Source: Cristatella mucedo
Lineage: Eukaryota; Bryozoa; Phylactolaemata; Cristatellidae
DNA: 64,000 bases
Direction of reading: 5' to 3'
Assembly: GCA_009760855.2 (NCBI GenBank)
Contig: WPIO01000001.1
Location: 10,536,501-10,600,500, forward strand
Position 1 is the stretch's first letter. Each line of letters starts with the position of its first letter. Below, piece by piece: positions 45,736 through 57,866 of this stretch. The notes under the pieces were generated by a model. The model did no database searches, was not told the DNA's origin, and saw only the letters and a list, made by a program, of their open reading frames with translations. Position numbers and translations under genes: made by a program.

Positions 45736-46075
45736 AGCACATTTAAGTGCTTAGAAAGAAATTTAGTTCGCTTAAGGCGTTATTCAAATTGCCCATTATC
45801 ATATTATTGTACCAGGGAGAAGACTTTCTTTAGGGTAGGTACTGTATCTTGATCGCCCACTAACGGAAAATCTGAAGAGCTGCCTCAGTTTGCACCATAT
45901 AATGACTCTAGCTCGCTTTACTGAGCGCCAGTCACAAAATAGTGTGGAAATACTACGTTGAACCGATAGTTAGGTTCGTTCTTAGAGCACTACTAGAGTC
46001 TAAAGAAAGTGAAGTCTTTTCCAGGATATGTAAAGTGCCTTGAAGGAGATTGAGTCTTCTTTTGGCTCTATGCTC
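45736..46075 (+). mobile_element. Two LINE 3' tail fragments
   Basis: CACATTTAAGTGCTTAGAAA with TTTAGTTCGCTTAAGGCG (45740-45785) and ATATGTAAAGTGCCTTGAAG with GAGATTGAGTCTTCTTTTGG (46025-46065) are two degraded LINE 3' hairpins in the same direction. Confidence 0.5.
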
Positions 46076-47712
46076 ACGTCAAATTATTGTCATTCAAAGT
46101 CTGTTGCCAGTTTGAAAGCCAGCGATTCCGAAAATACGTTCTCGACCACTTCTTTCCACACCGGTCTCTTACGACGTGCATATACAGCATTCCTTTACGT
46201 GTTTGCAGTCGCAACTTTAAGGTTAAAGCGGATAAAGATAATTTACACCACAGGCTGTCATGTTAATAGAATGCAATAATAATCAACCTTCACGTAAACG
46301 GAAGTCGTGTAAATGGAAGTCACAGCTTGAGTCCAGCACGTCCCATAGACGAAGGTCGCAGTAGGAGCTCAAAAGGGAAATGTATCAAAACTAACATGTA
46401 TCCGTCAAAAACCGGAGAATATTTTAAAATATTTTGTAAATTTTTTCAAGATTCTTTGATGAACTTTTTTTGCTCATTCCTGAAAAATTAATTGAAGCAT
46501 TAATGCGTTCCATTGAGAGATAATCTCCGCATCGCTTACATGCGAAATTAAAGAGAGCAATGATCAACAGCTTGGTCGTCGCAATTTTATTATTTAACGA
46601 AAAATTCAATGTTAAATTTTAATTTTGAGGCTGTACATAGGCAAATTAGTACCGTATATTACTTGGTATTTTTTTTCCGGAAACATCGTAGCTGTACCGC
46701 GGTAGTAGTACTGTGAATATCACATAGGAGCAACGTATGCGTGACGTCAGCGACGCGTGCTTTGCTTACAGGACCGGCGGGACCACGACCTCATCCACAT
46801 ATATTTACATTCCATACTGTGTGGCTTTTGGAAGCTCGAATGCCACATATCGCAGTTATGAAATCCACAAGCGGAAAGATGTACGCGCATTTTACTGTAG
46901 ATTTCTGTCATCTCCTGGCCCGATCGACTTAAAGTATGAAATCGGTAACAAACTACGTACAAGTAACAGAAAAAGGCAAGAGTGGTGAGCATAGCTGACG
47001 CTGAAAAATAGTTCATTTTAGCGGTAAAGCAACAGCAGAACAATTTAGATGGAAAAGAAAATGCCAGAATCTGCAGCAGTAACTCGATTGTAAAGAATGG
47101 TAGTTTTTTAGTACTTCTGCCTAGGTACTGCTACGCAAAAACACCTCTCTTCGGCAGTTTTTGAGATCAAGATATGATTAAATACAACGTACTGTAAGTC
47201 GGCAACAGCTACTGTCATCGATGGTGAGATAACTCCGATACACGCAGTTTGATGGGTTCAATGCATGTAAAAAGTTGCTATGCCAGCCAGTAAAAGAGCG
47301 GAGAGGGCTGGGATTGCCATAACTGGTCAATAGGCAAGACATGGCACTCCATAAAGCTAAGAGAGAAATTTTTGGCTAGTACTCGCTGAATAATCGAAAT
47401 AAAAGCAGTACTGTCAATAGTCACGCGCCTATTTATAAGTTCCTCAGCATTTAAAGTAAGTACGCATTAAATTTGCAGTTCTTAATTTTTAAACCAGCCT
47501 CTATAATACTTAGAAGTGCTAATAGCCTTCTGAAATATGTATTGTAAAAGGAATGCATCTATTAAAGTGAATATTCAGATGATGCCGCTACATCTGTGCT
47601 TTAACTCGTCCCGCCTTTCAGCACCTCAAAGGCTTTTAATTTCTGTGCAGTCTTTGTTGCTAACGTCTAAAACATCAGTAATACAGATTAGCTTATTTAC
47701 CAACATCATTAA
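46076..47712. other. Unassigned sequence
   Basis: 1.6 kb of mostly AT-rich DNA with no recognised gene or repeat. Confidence 0.3.
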
Positions 47713-47785
47713 TATAGCGGCAGAGGAAACATAACGTCTATCACTACTGCTTGCAGTGGGCAATATAGGATCGCCCAGTGCANAA
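47713..47785 (-). mobile_element. SINE-B fragment, reversed
   Basis: AACGTCTATCACTACTGCTT and GCAGTGGGCAATATAGGATC are the reverse complement of the SINE-B body. The single ambiguous base of the window (N at 47783) is just here. Confidence 0.65.
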
Positions 47786-47842
47786 AGCTAGTGTGACCCA
47801 TGTACTGAAAAAGAGAGATTTTAGATTTAAGATAAGGGCTCT

Positions 47843-49102
47843 GTGGCCAAAAGCCGCTGCCTGGGCCGCCGGGACAGCACAGTGCGATCCTCACACCTTG
47901 CCAGTAAGTTCCAGTCTGGCTTTAGAGCTAATCACTCCACAGAGTCAGCATTGCTTCGGGTATACAACGACCTACTTAGGATTGCAGACATGGGTCGAGT
48001 GTCTCTGCTTGTTTTGCTCGATCTTTCGGCAGCTTTTGATACCATCGATCACAAAGTTCTTCTAGAGCGCCTCTCATCTCGCCTGGGCATCACTGGCACT
48101 GCTCTGCAGTGGCTCAGGTCCTATCTCAGTGGGAGACTCCAGAGTATTGACGTGAATGGACAAAGATCATCTGAAGTACCTCTGAAATATGGAGCACCTC
48201 AGGGCTCCGTGCTAGGTCCGTTTCTTTTCACGGTTTACACTCTCCCTCTTGCTGATGTGATTGCCAAGCACAATCTAGGCTTTCACTTCTATGCGGATGA
48301 CACTAAGTTGTACCTTTGCTTCGATCCCTCCCAGCCTTCGAGCACCTTGAATTCTTTCGACTCACTTGCTGCATGCATGGATGACATCCGCACATGGATT
48401 GCAGCAAATTTTCTAAAACTAAACGATGATAAAACTAACTTACTAGTTATGGGCAAACCCAGTGTGATCCAGAGATTGGAAAGGCTGACTCTCAAAATTG
48501 GCTCTGCCAGCATATCTCCAGTTGAATCAGCTCAAAATCTAGGTGTCATATTCCAAAGCGACCTCTCGTTAGACGACCATATCAGCTCCACAGTCAAATC
48601 CACCTATTTTCAGCTTCATATCATTGCTAAAACTCGGGCTTGTTTCGATAAGGATACCACGTCTAAGTTGGTCCATGCATTTGTGACATCCCGTCTCGAC
48701 TTCTGCAACTCACTGCTTACTGGCCTACCAGCATGTGCGATCTGGCGATTGCAGCTGGTGCAAAACTCTGCAGCTAGGCTTGTCTGTCGTGAGCGTCGCA
48801 GTTGCCACATTACTCCACTTCTCGCTGACCTGCACTGGCTACCAGTCAAGCAAAGGATTGACTTCAAGGTTTTGTCACTCACTTTTAGGTCCCTTCGTTC
48901 TATGGCTCCAGCCTATCTGTCAGATATACTACCCCATCAGGCCAAGCTTCGTACCACCCGCTTTTCGGAATCCAACAGTCTAGAAATATCTCGTACAAAC
49001 CTTAAATCCTTTGGAGACCGTGCATTTAGTTCGTATGCTTTGTTTCCTCCCAAAGCCTGGAACTCCCTCCCGACCCTGCGTCAGAACAATCCCCTGACCT
49101 GA
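47843..49102 (+). CDS. LINE reverse transcriptase ORF (partial)
   Basis: This is the C-terminal part of a non-LTR retrotransposon polyprotein; the enzyme copies element RNA at a nicked target. Open for 419 residues. The ATG at 47843 lies in flanking DNA; LINE sequence begins at about residue 17. Motifs: SGFRANHSTESALLRVYNDL, LLDLSAAFDTIDH, YGAPQGSVLGPFLF (about 117-130), FYADDTKLYL (active site, 149-158), FLKLNDDKTNLLVMGKP, and the C-terminal SCHITPLLADLHWLPVKQRI and KAWNSLP. This set is typical of the CR1/L2 group. The N-terminal endonuclease is missing through 5' truncation. An extra A near 49089 (AACAATCCCC against AACATCCCC in the copy at 36250) shifts the frame about 20 codons before the natural end, so this copy is probably inactive. 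Confidence 0.88.
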   Translation: MAKSRCLGRRDSTVRSSHLASKFQSGFRANHSTESALLRVYNDLLRIADMGRVSLLVLLDLSAAFDTIDHKVLLERLSSRLGITGTALQWLRSYLSGRLQSIDVNGQRSSEVPLKYGAPQGSVLGPFLFTVYTLPLADVIAKHNLGFHFYADDTKLYLCFDPSQPSSTLNSFDSLAACMDDIRTWIAANFLKLNDDKTNLLVMGKPSVIQRLERLTLKIGSASISPVESAQNLGVIFQSDLSLDDHISSTVKSTYFQLHIIAKTRACFDKDTTSKLVHAFVTSRLDFCNSLLTGLPACAIWRLQLVQNSAARLVCRERRSCHITPLLADLHWLPVKQRIDFKVLSLTFRSLRSMAPAYLSDILPHQAKLRTTRFSESNSLEISRTNLKSFGDRAFSSYALFPPKAWNSLPTLRQNNPLT

Positions 49103-49418
49103 CCACACTTAAAAAGAACTTGAAAAACACACCTATTTTGGACAGCATTTAGCGGGTCCCTGTGATTTGTCCTTGATGTGCTTATGCATGCTGACACTGC
49201 ATGCTGCCACTAACCACATTTGCATGCTGACCCTGTGCATGTCACCCCTAACCATATTATATTCATTTTTGTTTGTTTTTTTCAAGCATGATTTCACTTA
49301 CCATTCAATTGCATTTCCCTTTGCAGCAAATGTAAAGGGCATAGCAAAGAGAGATTAAAGTTCTCTGAGGGCGCTTTATCAAGTGCTATTATTATATTAT
49401 TATTATTATTATTATCCG
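47893..49418 (+). mobile_element. 5'-truncated LINE (CR1/L2-like), youngest copy
   Basis: The element starts at about 47893 within the reverse-transcriptase domain (QSGFRANHSTESALLRVYND) and runs to the hairpin tail (AAATGTAAAGGGCATAGCAA, TTCTCTGAGGGCGCTTTATC) and an ATT run ending at 49418. 5' truncation is typical of LINE insertion. It is the only copy with a long intact frame. Confidence 0.92.
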
Positions 49419-50884
49419 GGAGGACCATCTGCTGATGATGGCTCCGCTGCCCGATAGAAATGCCTGATTGGCCGAGCTAGCGCCGTCACTGTTAAGCCGT
49501 TGGGGACCAACGGTGTGCCCCGTCGACCATCGGAGGAGAAAATCTTCCGACGAGCGACAACAACAGAGCCCGTCCTGGCTGAGTAAGCAGCATAAATGGC
49601 TGCTCTGGGCCAAACGCAACGCCCCTTTGCTATTTGAAGGTTGGTGTATGGTTTAGCGAACAAGATGAAAGCACTGCTAAATTCTTTCGGCAGGAACATA
49701 TGTCGGGTTCGTGTATTTGCTGGACGACTTTTTGGCTAACAGCTTTATTAGAGGCAGGAAATTGAACCAGTTTTCCGACGGCGCATATTGCTGGGGCTAC
49801 GTAAGTATTTAAGATGCACCTGGTTTTGGCCCAGTGGTAAGGCGCTCGCCTAAAACGACCAGGTTCGTGGGCTCGAGGCCCCGTGGCATATGAAAAAGTG
49901 TCGGTCAAGATTAATTGTTTTCTCAGGGCGCTATATAAATGAATGTGTTTTTGTGGCTCTCCTTTGTACGTAAAGAGCCGAGAAAGATATAACTAGTTGG
50001 CCTAGCCGTATTAACGCCTGGGTAGAAAATCGCAGCGGAAGGTACGGATATAGGAAACGGGTCACTAGTATCTTGGACCCTAGAGGCTCGCTAAAGTTTG
50101 TGACCCGTCGCTATCCTCATCCGCCCCATACAAGTTGCATTTCTTGCCCCAGCAGCACCTCTGTCAGGATGTTTCTGTGGTTTGATTATATGCAGGCGGT
50201 GTACTCCTTTCCTAAACGGCTGTAGTAGCCTCGTCGAGAGGGGCCTGGGCACAGCTGTGGTCCGCCTCTAATGAGGCGTGGACACAGGTCGATAACCCGC
50301 TGGTGAAACAGATGGTGGGTTCATCCATCAGGGGTCAACCGGGGGACAGGGGCAGTCTAGTCGAGAGGAGACTCGAGTGGGCGAAGGGGGCGAAGGAAGC
50401 CGTGCGTCCTTCGGCTCCGTACGTCGTCCTTCGGCTCCGTACGTCGCACACAGTAAACTGTCGTGTGTTGGGCATCGGCTGGCTCTCTGCTGTACGACAA
50501 ATGACAGTGTTCTAAGCTAAGCTCTCCTTTAAAAACCTGAGTACTTGCTCGATCGCGGCTCTGCTATGACCTCCTACTCTCTAGCCCCTATCGCCGTGCC
50601 ACTCCTAGTCACGGTTTGGGAGATTCCGCGAATTCCAAACTACAGTGCAACTCACACACGGCCTCGGTGCTGTATAACCGTTGCTTCGGCGGCGGCTGTT
50701 CTTGTGTGAGGACTTGTGCAGACACGTAGCGCGGACGCGAGGCGATAAACGAGACTCACATCTTCATTTCTCTCAACGCCGTATATATACGAGAGGGGTA
50801 CAAGGCCAGGTGCGGAGTACATTCGTATCGGGGTGCTGCTCTAATTACAACACCCAGCATGCATCTGGAGCACCCAACACGGGC
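49419..50884. other. GC-richer unassigned sequence, with a SINE-A
   Basis: Apart from the SINE-A at 49818-49944, this stretch has no recognised gene. It is GC- and CpG-rich compared with its surroundings. A short tandem repeat of CGTCCTTCGGCTCCGTA occurs near 50404-50446. Confidence 0.4.
49818..49944 (+). mobile_element. SINE-A copy
   Basis: CCTGGTTTTGGCCCAGTGGT, GTGGGCTCGAGGCCCCGTGG, and TCTCAGGGCGCTATATAAAT match SINE-A. Confidence 0.82.
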
Positions 50885-51190
50885 TTCCGCTTATTTAGGA
50901 CAGCATTTAGTGGGTCCCTGTGATTCGTCATTGAGTGTGCTTGTGACGTTGCTTACTTCTCGAAGCGTGCTGACACTGTGCATGCTGCCACTAACCACAT
51001 TTGCGTGCTGACCCGGTGCATGTAACCCCTAACCACATTTTTTATTTTGTTGGTTGTTCAACCATGATTTTACTTACTTTTCTATTTCATAGCACTTGCA
51101 GCAAATGTCAAATGTAAAGCGCTATAAAGAGATTAAAGTTCTCTGAGGGGCGCTTTATCAAGTGCATATATTATTATTTATTATTATTAT
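50885..51190 (+). mobile_element. LINE 3' end
   Basis: TTTAGGACAGCATTTAGTGG, CATGCTGCCACTAACCACAT, GTAAAGCGCTATAAAGAG and TTCTCTGAGGGGCGCTTTAT with an ATT run match the LINE 3' UTR and tail. Confidence 0.88.
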
Positions 51191-52207
51191 CCTCGGGCGC
51201 GCGCTACTTCGGTCAGGATGGTATACAGGTCCGAGGGCAGGAACGAACTGCAGCGGCCCCATTCGAAGCACTGGTTGCTCATGGCTAGAGGGGGAAGGGG
51301 CCTCCTACCCTCGTAGCGTCATCCAGGTGCCCGGCGCAATGCCATTTTACTTAGGAGGCGAGCGGCGCTCTCCTCGCGTGTGCTGTGGGCGGGCCGGCCG
51401 TTAGTGCGTGGACGCTTAGAACTCCGGTTCGAAGAAGGAAGGTAGCGTTCAAGAAAAATCCGCTCGCGCTGAATGCGATATGGTGGCGAGGAGTGAGGCC
51501 GATGGATGCTACCGCTCCGCATCCGGCTGGCATGGCCGAGTGCAGCTAGCTGTTTCTTTAGCGTTGCCCGCCCGCTGGTGCCGCGCTCGCCTCGTATGGC
51601 GTTAGGCTTGTCCGCCGCGGTCTCTGCTGGCTAGCGGAGGTCGCGGTCGCGTGCTGCGAGCTTGTCGCTCGTTTTTGGGGCCAGAAGAAGCTTCGCATAG
51701 CATTGCGGATGCATCTGCCCCCATACACCGAGGGGCTGCGGACTTGGCTTTCGCGTACGTTCGGAGGTCGAACGGCCGACCTCGTTGTTACGAGCTAAGA
51801 TCTGTGTAGTCTACTATCTGTTCTAGGCTGAACTTCAGAACAAGTTTCCTGCTACCCACTACACGTGGTCCAGAGGCACTCAGTTATGCAACCCCTTCCA
51901 AGTCCGAACCCGCTGGACGTCGGCTCTTGTTAAAAAGCGTTAGCGAGGCTAGCACAGCCTGGTAGCAAGATAGGCAAAACCTCTTTGAGAGGCTTTATGC
52001 GGAGCAGTAACAATCTCCAATCCGACGAGGTATATCTGGTAACCCTAGTAAGAGGTAGAACCAATGGGACTTTAGACCGCTAACGTTCAGCGCTCCAGGT
52101 ACAACAAACCGATGCTTTTACTTCAAAGCTGCTCTATCGGTGTGGACAGTATCTGCGCTGCTGTTAGAGCTTTAGGTCGCATGCTTATGTGAAAGCTGTG
52201 CCCTTTT
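51191..52207. other. GC-rich unassigned sequence
   Basis: A kilobase of CpG-rich DNA (51200-51800 especially) between LINE and SINE copies. No gene, rRNA or tRNA recognised. Confidence 0.35.
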
Positions 52208-52344
52208 ACCGAGCTGGTTTGGTCCATTGTCAAAGTGCGCTCGCCCCTGACTCGAGGTGTGGTAAGGTCGTGGCTCGAGCCTCGAGGTGATAGGTGAAGC
52301 GCCTGAATAGAGATGAAGTTCTCTTAGGCGCTATACAAATGAAA
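52208..52344 (+). mobile_element. SINE-A copy
   Basis: CCGAGCTGGTTTGGTCCATT, GGTCGTGGCTCGAGCCTCGA, GAAGCGCCTGAATAGAGATG and CTCTTAGGCGCTATACAAAT match SINE-A. An AT run follows the tail. Confidence 0.85.
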
Positions 52345-52454
52345 TATATATATACCAGGTTTGATAGAGGCTGTCACTCTTTTGTACATGATACCACGTG
52401 GCTTTTGATTTTTCGTTTTTGACATTTAGGACAGCAGGTGAGGGTATCCAAAAA

Positions 52455-52637
52455 GGCTTAATAATAATAATAATATTGCACTGATAGCACCTCAGAGAAC
52501 TTAATCTCTTTCTAGGTGCTTTTTGACATTTGCTGCAAAAGTGATATGCAATAGAATAGTAGCAAATCATGCTTGAAAAACAAACAAAATGAATAATATG
52601 TGTTAGGGTGACAGTGCACAGGGTCAGCATGCAAGCC
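52455..52637 (-). mobile_element. LINE 3' end, reversed
   Basis: A TAA repeat, GCACCTCAGAGAACTTAATC, TCTAGGTGCTTTTTGACATT and CAAATCATGCTTGAAAAACA are the reversed LINE tail and 3' UTR. It is cut at about 52637 by a reversed SINE-B. Confidence 0.82.
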
Positions 52638-52805
52638 GATTCAACTGCCTCATTTATGTAGTGGGAGAAGAGCCTTTTAATGGCTATTATCAACACCGGT
52701 AGTGGATAATAAAATATTGGCCCCTGCAGGACTCAAACCTATGACCTGGGGGTGGATAGAAGAGTGAGAGCACCTTATCTGCTGCTAAGACCCTGGTGAA
52801 GGGCA
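52638..52805 (-). mobile_element. SINE-B copy, reversed
   Basis: GATTCAACTGCCTCATTTAT, AGAGCCTTTTAATGGCTATT, CAGGACTCAAACCTATGACC and CACCTTATCTGCTGCTAAGA are reversed SINE-B. Confidence 0.7.
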
Positions 52806-53149
52806 GGAAACCATCTCAAACTGATGATGGCAAAAACTATCTTAACAGTTATGGACGAACCAAGTATGACCTCGATACTACGCAACCTCCAAATGAACTC
52901 AGCCACGATAGGCTCTGCGTAAGAATGTCTAATGTCCTGTCCTAAGTGACCTTTTATTTACAGATAAACTACAAAATATGACCGCATCAGTTCCACAGTA
53001 AAGTCTGCTTACTTTAGCTGATATATCAGTGCCAAAATGTAGAGCTCACTTAGGTAAGTCCACCTTAGCCAAGCTGATCCATGCATCATGACATCGCTCT
53101 TGTTTTCCAGAAGTGCTGAGCTGAGCACAAATGGTATTGGCAGCCTGAT

Positions 53150-53330
53150 ATGATGTGTACCATTTATATAATAGTTTCATTTCATGGTGGGACAGGTAGA
53201 GCCTGAACGTAGCTATCACCATCACTTGTATTGGCATAGAGGATCGCTCAATGGTGACTCGAACCCACAGCCTGGGTCATGAAGAGTGTGACACCTCACC
53301 TACTGGGCTGAGTCTTTCTGGAAAGTAGAC
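53150..53330 (-). mobile_element. SINE-B copy, reversed
   Basis: AGCTATCACCATCACTTGTA, GGATCGCTCAATGGTGACTC, GAACCCACAGCCTGGGTCAT and CACCTCACCTACTGGGCTGA are reversed SINE-B. Confidence 0.7.
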
Positions 53331-54039
53331 TGCATTGTACTGCGTGCTGCACTGTAGGTAATGAAGCTGCCAGTAGTTCCTACTTTCTTACCCAGCACTC
53401 CTGCAATAGTTTCGGCTCTGCTGACCATGGCACTGAAAGGGTTCAGAGGGATCCTCACTGCTCCTGGCCTGATCCCTCAAAGGGCATGTGTCCGACCATT
53501 AGGCCAACTGACATGCCCCTTCCAGTCATGTTTGCTAACTGTATTTAGGAGTGAAAGGGATGTACGGTATGTAGGGTGTATGAATGTATTTATGTGCAGC
53601 AGATGCTTTTTGTTTGTAGGGTCATCTCCATCTGTAACCCACTAGCCATAAGACTCACGTGGGTGTGATGCTGAGAGTGTTCTAGTAGCAAACGTGCAGC
53701 CTTAACTGGCTGTGCTGAGTGGACATTGCCACAAAATTACATCTCAAATGCAATGACAATTTCTTTTGCATAAACTCACAAGAGAAGGGAAAACTCCATC
53801 CAGGTGCTAGCAACCCACTGCAAGAGAAGCAGGACTCAGACTAACCATAACAAGTATGGCAAATCATGCGTTTGTGCCAGCATGCTTGTTTAATACAAGA
53901 AGCCTCTCTGAGCCACTCGGTTGCTAGGACCCCGATTAGTAAATGCACTGAATCATGTCAGGTAAGCACGACAAGTGCACAGTAACAAAACAAAAGACAA
54001 GTCTACTAGGCCCAGGAAAAGCTTAGCAGACCAGATACA
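53331..54039. other. Unassigned sequence
   Basis: No gene or repeat family recognised. The 94-codon plus frame at 53361-53645 is not similar to a family I know. Confidence 0.3.
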
Positions 54040-54640
54040 TTATTAGCTGAGACTTAAATGATACAAATCAAGGCGGTGGTGATAGAAGACTCGGGTGGAG
54101 TTTGCAGTCTTTCGGTAAAAACGAACTGAAGGCCAGATCACTCTAAACGTCGTAAATTTAGTGCAAGGAAGAGTAAGCCGAATTGCGAGAAGCGTGATGA
54201 TGCTAGAGCACTTGGAGGAGGAGAGTGGGACTGAGGATCGAGTGAATCGATCCATTGGCCTATGAGATAAACCGCGAATGGACTGATGCTTGACAGGGAG
54301 CTCAGATGTGTATCAGACAGAAGAGGTGTGGCATGGCAGCTACACCGCGAGAGACAGGCCAGCCGAGCTTCTTCAGCCGAATCGATAGAAGACAAATTTT
54401 TGACTGACTGGACATGCAGTGGCAAAGTTCAATGATTGGCAGCCCTGGGCATACGTCAAGATTTGGCCCTTTCCTGAACAAACTGTCTGTTAAACAGTAA
54501 AAGTAAAGTAATAATAATAGTATATACCATGATAAGCTTCTAGAAAACTCAACTTTTCTTAGTGTAGAGGAAGACGCTGCAGAGCTTGTTGAGTGCTGTA
54601 GATGTTGCATGCTGTGTCACTGCAACACTTGTACATTGAC
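54040..54640 (-). mobile_element. LINE 3' part, reversed (a divergent subfamily)
   Basis: Minus-strand frames read ARLACLSRCSCHATPLLSD (the RLVC..SCHITPLL block) and LTLPCTKFTTF with FYHHRLDLYHL (the PRT.LK.FGDRAF and following blocks). It shows frameshifts and has only moderate similarity to the ORF at 47.8-49.1 kb. Confidence 0.6.
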
Positions 54641-55189
54641 ACCGCAGTTGGGTTGTCCTGTGTTTAGAGCAATTGCATCTGAACTCCTTCCCAGCATTCG
54701 GTTACTTAAGTGAGTCAAGATAAAACCCTGCCAGTGGCATGACACACGCTTTGTACAAAAGCTTCACTGCTGCTGACTTCAGCATATAAGCACGTACAGC
54801 CGGTTATGAAATTGAAAATTAAAGCATTGGTCCGTGCAGATCAGCAATCGTGGAACATTTGTTAGATTACACTCAGGCTTGTTAGCTGGCTGGCTTCGAC
54901 GGGCAAGCCTAGAATCAGATGGTAGGGGCATGGCTTGTCTAGCATGACAAGTGATAGTTTATGGTTCAGTGCTCACGTAAGTCCGGCCCATCGGCTTTTT
55001 CAAAACTCTGAGCAGCTGAACCTGCATCAATCATGTCACCTGTCACTAAAAGATATCCTCTGGGATGGCCTCAGTCACTCACCATTGTCCATTTAAGCTG
55101 AATGCCCGGATGCATCCCTGTTATAGTGAAATGTGCATCGGCCAGAACGATGATGAGTGCAGGCTACAAAGGGTTCCTCGACTTATAAA
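54641..55189. other. Unassigned sequence
   Basis: No gene or repeat recognised. Confidence 0.3.
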
Positions 55190-55320
<131 letters not shown>

Positions 55321-57014
55321 GCATTAGATAGAGAAAAACAAAACAGCATGCAGACGATATATTAATGTACACCACAGTGAGGTGGCACGGTAAGTGGTCG
55401 TGGATTTGGCCTTTTAACATGCACACCACACTGCAGGATTGCAGCCCACAACAGAGATTGCATCACAGTGGCTCAGCTCCAAGCTGATATGCTTTTGACG
55501 GGTCCAATCATAATGACTTTGTTCTGATTGAGTTCCCCTTAAGGCTTTCGGATAGACAGAGCTTCATGAAATGCTGTCTCATGACGCCACCACCTCCCCG
55601 GCTTGACCCACCCTGAAAATTTGTTCATGGCCGTCGTATACTAGATGAGGCAGTGCTGTGGCACGGCCAGTTGGTCTCCCAAAATTGGGTAGTAAATCAT
55701 TCTGAGGGCCTTATCAACCGGTAGGTATTAGAAAAGCCGTCTATCTTTCCATCTTCCTGCTGAGCTGACTCGAAAGCCGAGTGCCGAAACGTGTCTCCGT
55801 TCTCGTTACTCCCACAAAGTCTATGTCAGTGTTAGTGCCAGAGAGTTTTCTACAGGGCACCAAAAAGCTTAGGCAGCTTTTGGTGCATGTCTCATATCTT
55901 TTCAGTATTGGCACAAATGCGTCCACATCTTGTGTCAACCGAAGATGGGTAAAACTGATGAATCACCGAGGAGATTACTGGTCGCTTAAGAACTGATTAC
56001 CAAAGTGACAACAGCAGCTGTGTCTCATGATCTATCACTTGCTGTTCGTATGTCAGCTGACCGGTAGGCAGTTGGCAGATTTATGAATTGCTGACTTGCC
56101 CATCGAACGCTAATAGTGAGAAAAAGAGCTATGAAAATTGATATGCCCTAGCTAGAAACTGTATGTAAGCAATAAAGGTCTGATTGTCAAAGATCAATTG
56201 ATGAATTATTGAACTGCATCACTTTCGTAAATATTCAGGACGAAGTCTTTGCTTTTTCTGAGAGAAATTCAAATTCCAGGAGCAATGCTCTACTGGCAAA
56301 ATGATGCAAAGTAATTACTTTGCCCACACGAACCAACACGGCCTGAAAGCAGGAAGTTTTGGTAAGCTCCCTGCTGATTGCAACGTGCCGTGGGATGTTC
56401 AAACACTCTCGCCACTTGGATGAGCAAACACTCATGCGGATTCTCCTGAGCTCTTTCTTTGTTGCTCGGCTGGGTGTAAGCAGATGCCACACCGTGGCAT
56501 CTGTTTAAGTGGTGATGCTGCCTCCTTTTAGGATCTCAGAGTTCTGCTGGCTCTTCACTGTGTATGCACATAAGACGGCTGACACCTGCTTGAGCATATC
56601 TATATTGTCCACAGGATGGAATTTATTCCATTTTTGCAGCACTCAAAAACAAACGAGCATCTAGATTAGAAAAAGTTCAGGAGCAGTAATTAGGAAGCTC
56701 TGGTGTTTTGGGCTGGCTGAGTGCTGCTGCAATCTACCAGTTAATCTTTTCAGCTTCAACATCCTGCTGAGCCTGCCAGTTAATAAACCTGATGCATCGT
56801 CCAAGGTTGGAGAGCTTCGGCAAGAGCATTTCGACGGCTGATCAATTAGCAAAAGATTTTAGTTTTAGTAGAATTGTCAGGCAAACCAGACTCCGGTCCC
56901 GCCCTCCTGTGAGGGAGAGCCGCCCAATCACCTTCTAACTTACCATTTATTTAGCACGTCTTTTATACAAACGGATCTGAGTAGCCGCTCCTCTCTCTCA
57001 CGCTTTCTTCAAAC

Positions 57015-57316
57015 CTCTGTCTGTGACGCATGTAGCTGAGTCAGTGATGCATGATGCACCATCGCTGCCCTTGCATACTTTGGCGTGCAAGTTAATATGC
57101 CGTGCTTGATCTTATCAAACGTCGATGCTTTATCTCGCGTGAACCTGTAATGTATTCTGAGCCAACCTTTAAGCGCGTTAATCACAGCTTTTGTGTCATT
57201 ACGCGAACCACACACTGCTAGTTGAACGCCCTCTTGAGCAGAAGATAGCCCGAAAGAAAGGTGGTCCGGAGAAGGTGAAGTAAACCATGCACTGAGCTTG
57301 GAATGCTGATCCACTC
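57015..57316 (-). CDS. Candidate exon of the unidentified minus-strand gene
   Basis: The acceptor is TTAATTTGCAG|GAGTGG and the donor GAG|GTTTGA. The longest frame reads VDQHSKLSAWFTSPSPDHLS, then VINALKGWLRIHYRFTRDKA and KYARAAMVHHASLTQLHASQ, about 100 residues of balanced composition. The family is unknown. Confidence 0.33.
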
Positions 57317-57494
57317 CTGCAAATTAATCCAGCTTAGTCGTTGCAAAGTCTAGGTCTGATTTTAGAATGTGGCTTCTCTGGCTATCAGAAATGACACTTT
57401 TGCATTCCATGTTCTAAATGGTTTTACACCTATCATCTTTACTACTACTTATTGACCTGTTCTTATATATTTAAATGTGCTCTTCCTAGGTCAC

Positions 57495-57634
57495 AGTAGC
57501 AGTGCAGAGGTGCAGACTGTTGAGCCTCACGACGCCCACATGCTTTTCCCTCCTGTCAGTGCATCTGAGTGGCACCGAGGTAAAAGTCTGTTTGGCTAGC
57601 TGCCGCTTAAGAGAGCACACGATCACCTTGCTCG
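57495..57634 (-). CDS. Candidate exon of the unidentified minus-strand gene
   Basis: The acceptor is TTTTGTTGTTACAG|CGAGCA on the minus strand. It is open through SKVIVCSLKRQLAKQTFTSV and EKHVGVVRLNSLHLCTAT. Possible donors are ACT|GTGACC (57495) or GTC|GTGAGG (57531). Both leave phase 0, which does not fit the next candidate exon. Confidence 0.32.
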
Positions 57635-57866
57635 CTGTAACAACAAAATCGAAGCGTGTGCACATCCATAATCCGGTGGAAACAAGTGGAAAATGAGTGG
57701 CTATTTCCGAGCGGATAGCTTTAAGTGACTTTTTGCAGCTCCAGCAGACTCACTAAAGTGCAGCTGATGTGTATAGCTCACCTGACTAAGCCAGAGGACA
57801 GAGCATAGCTTGAAACTGGAAAGAATGCACGTCATGGCGATAAGTGGAAAATTGAAGAGATCTTAC

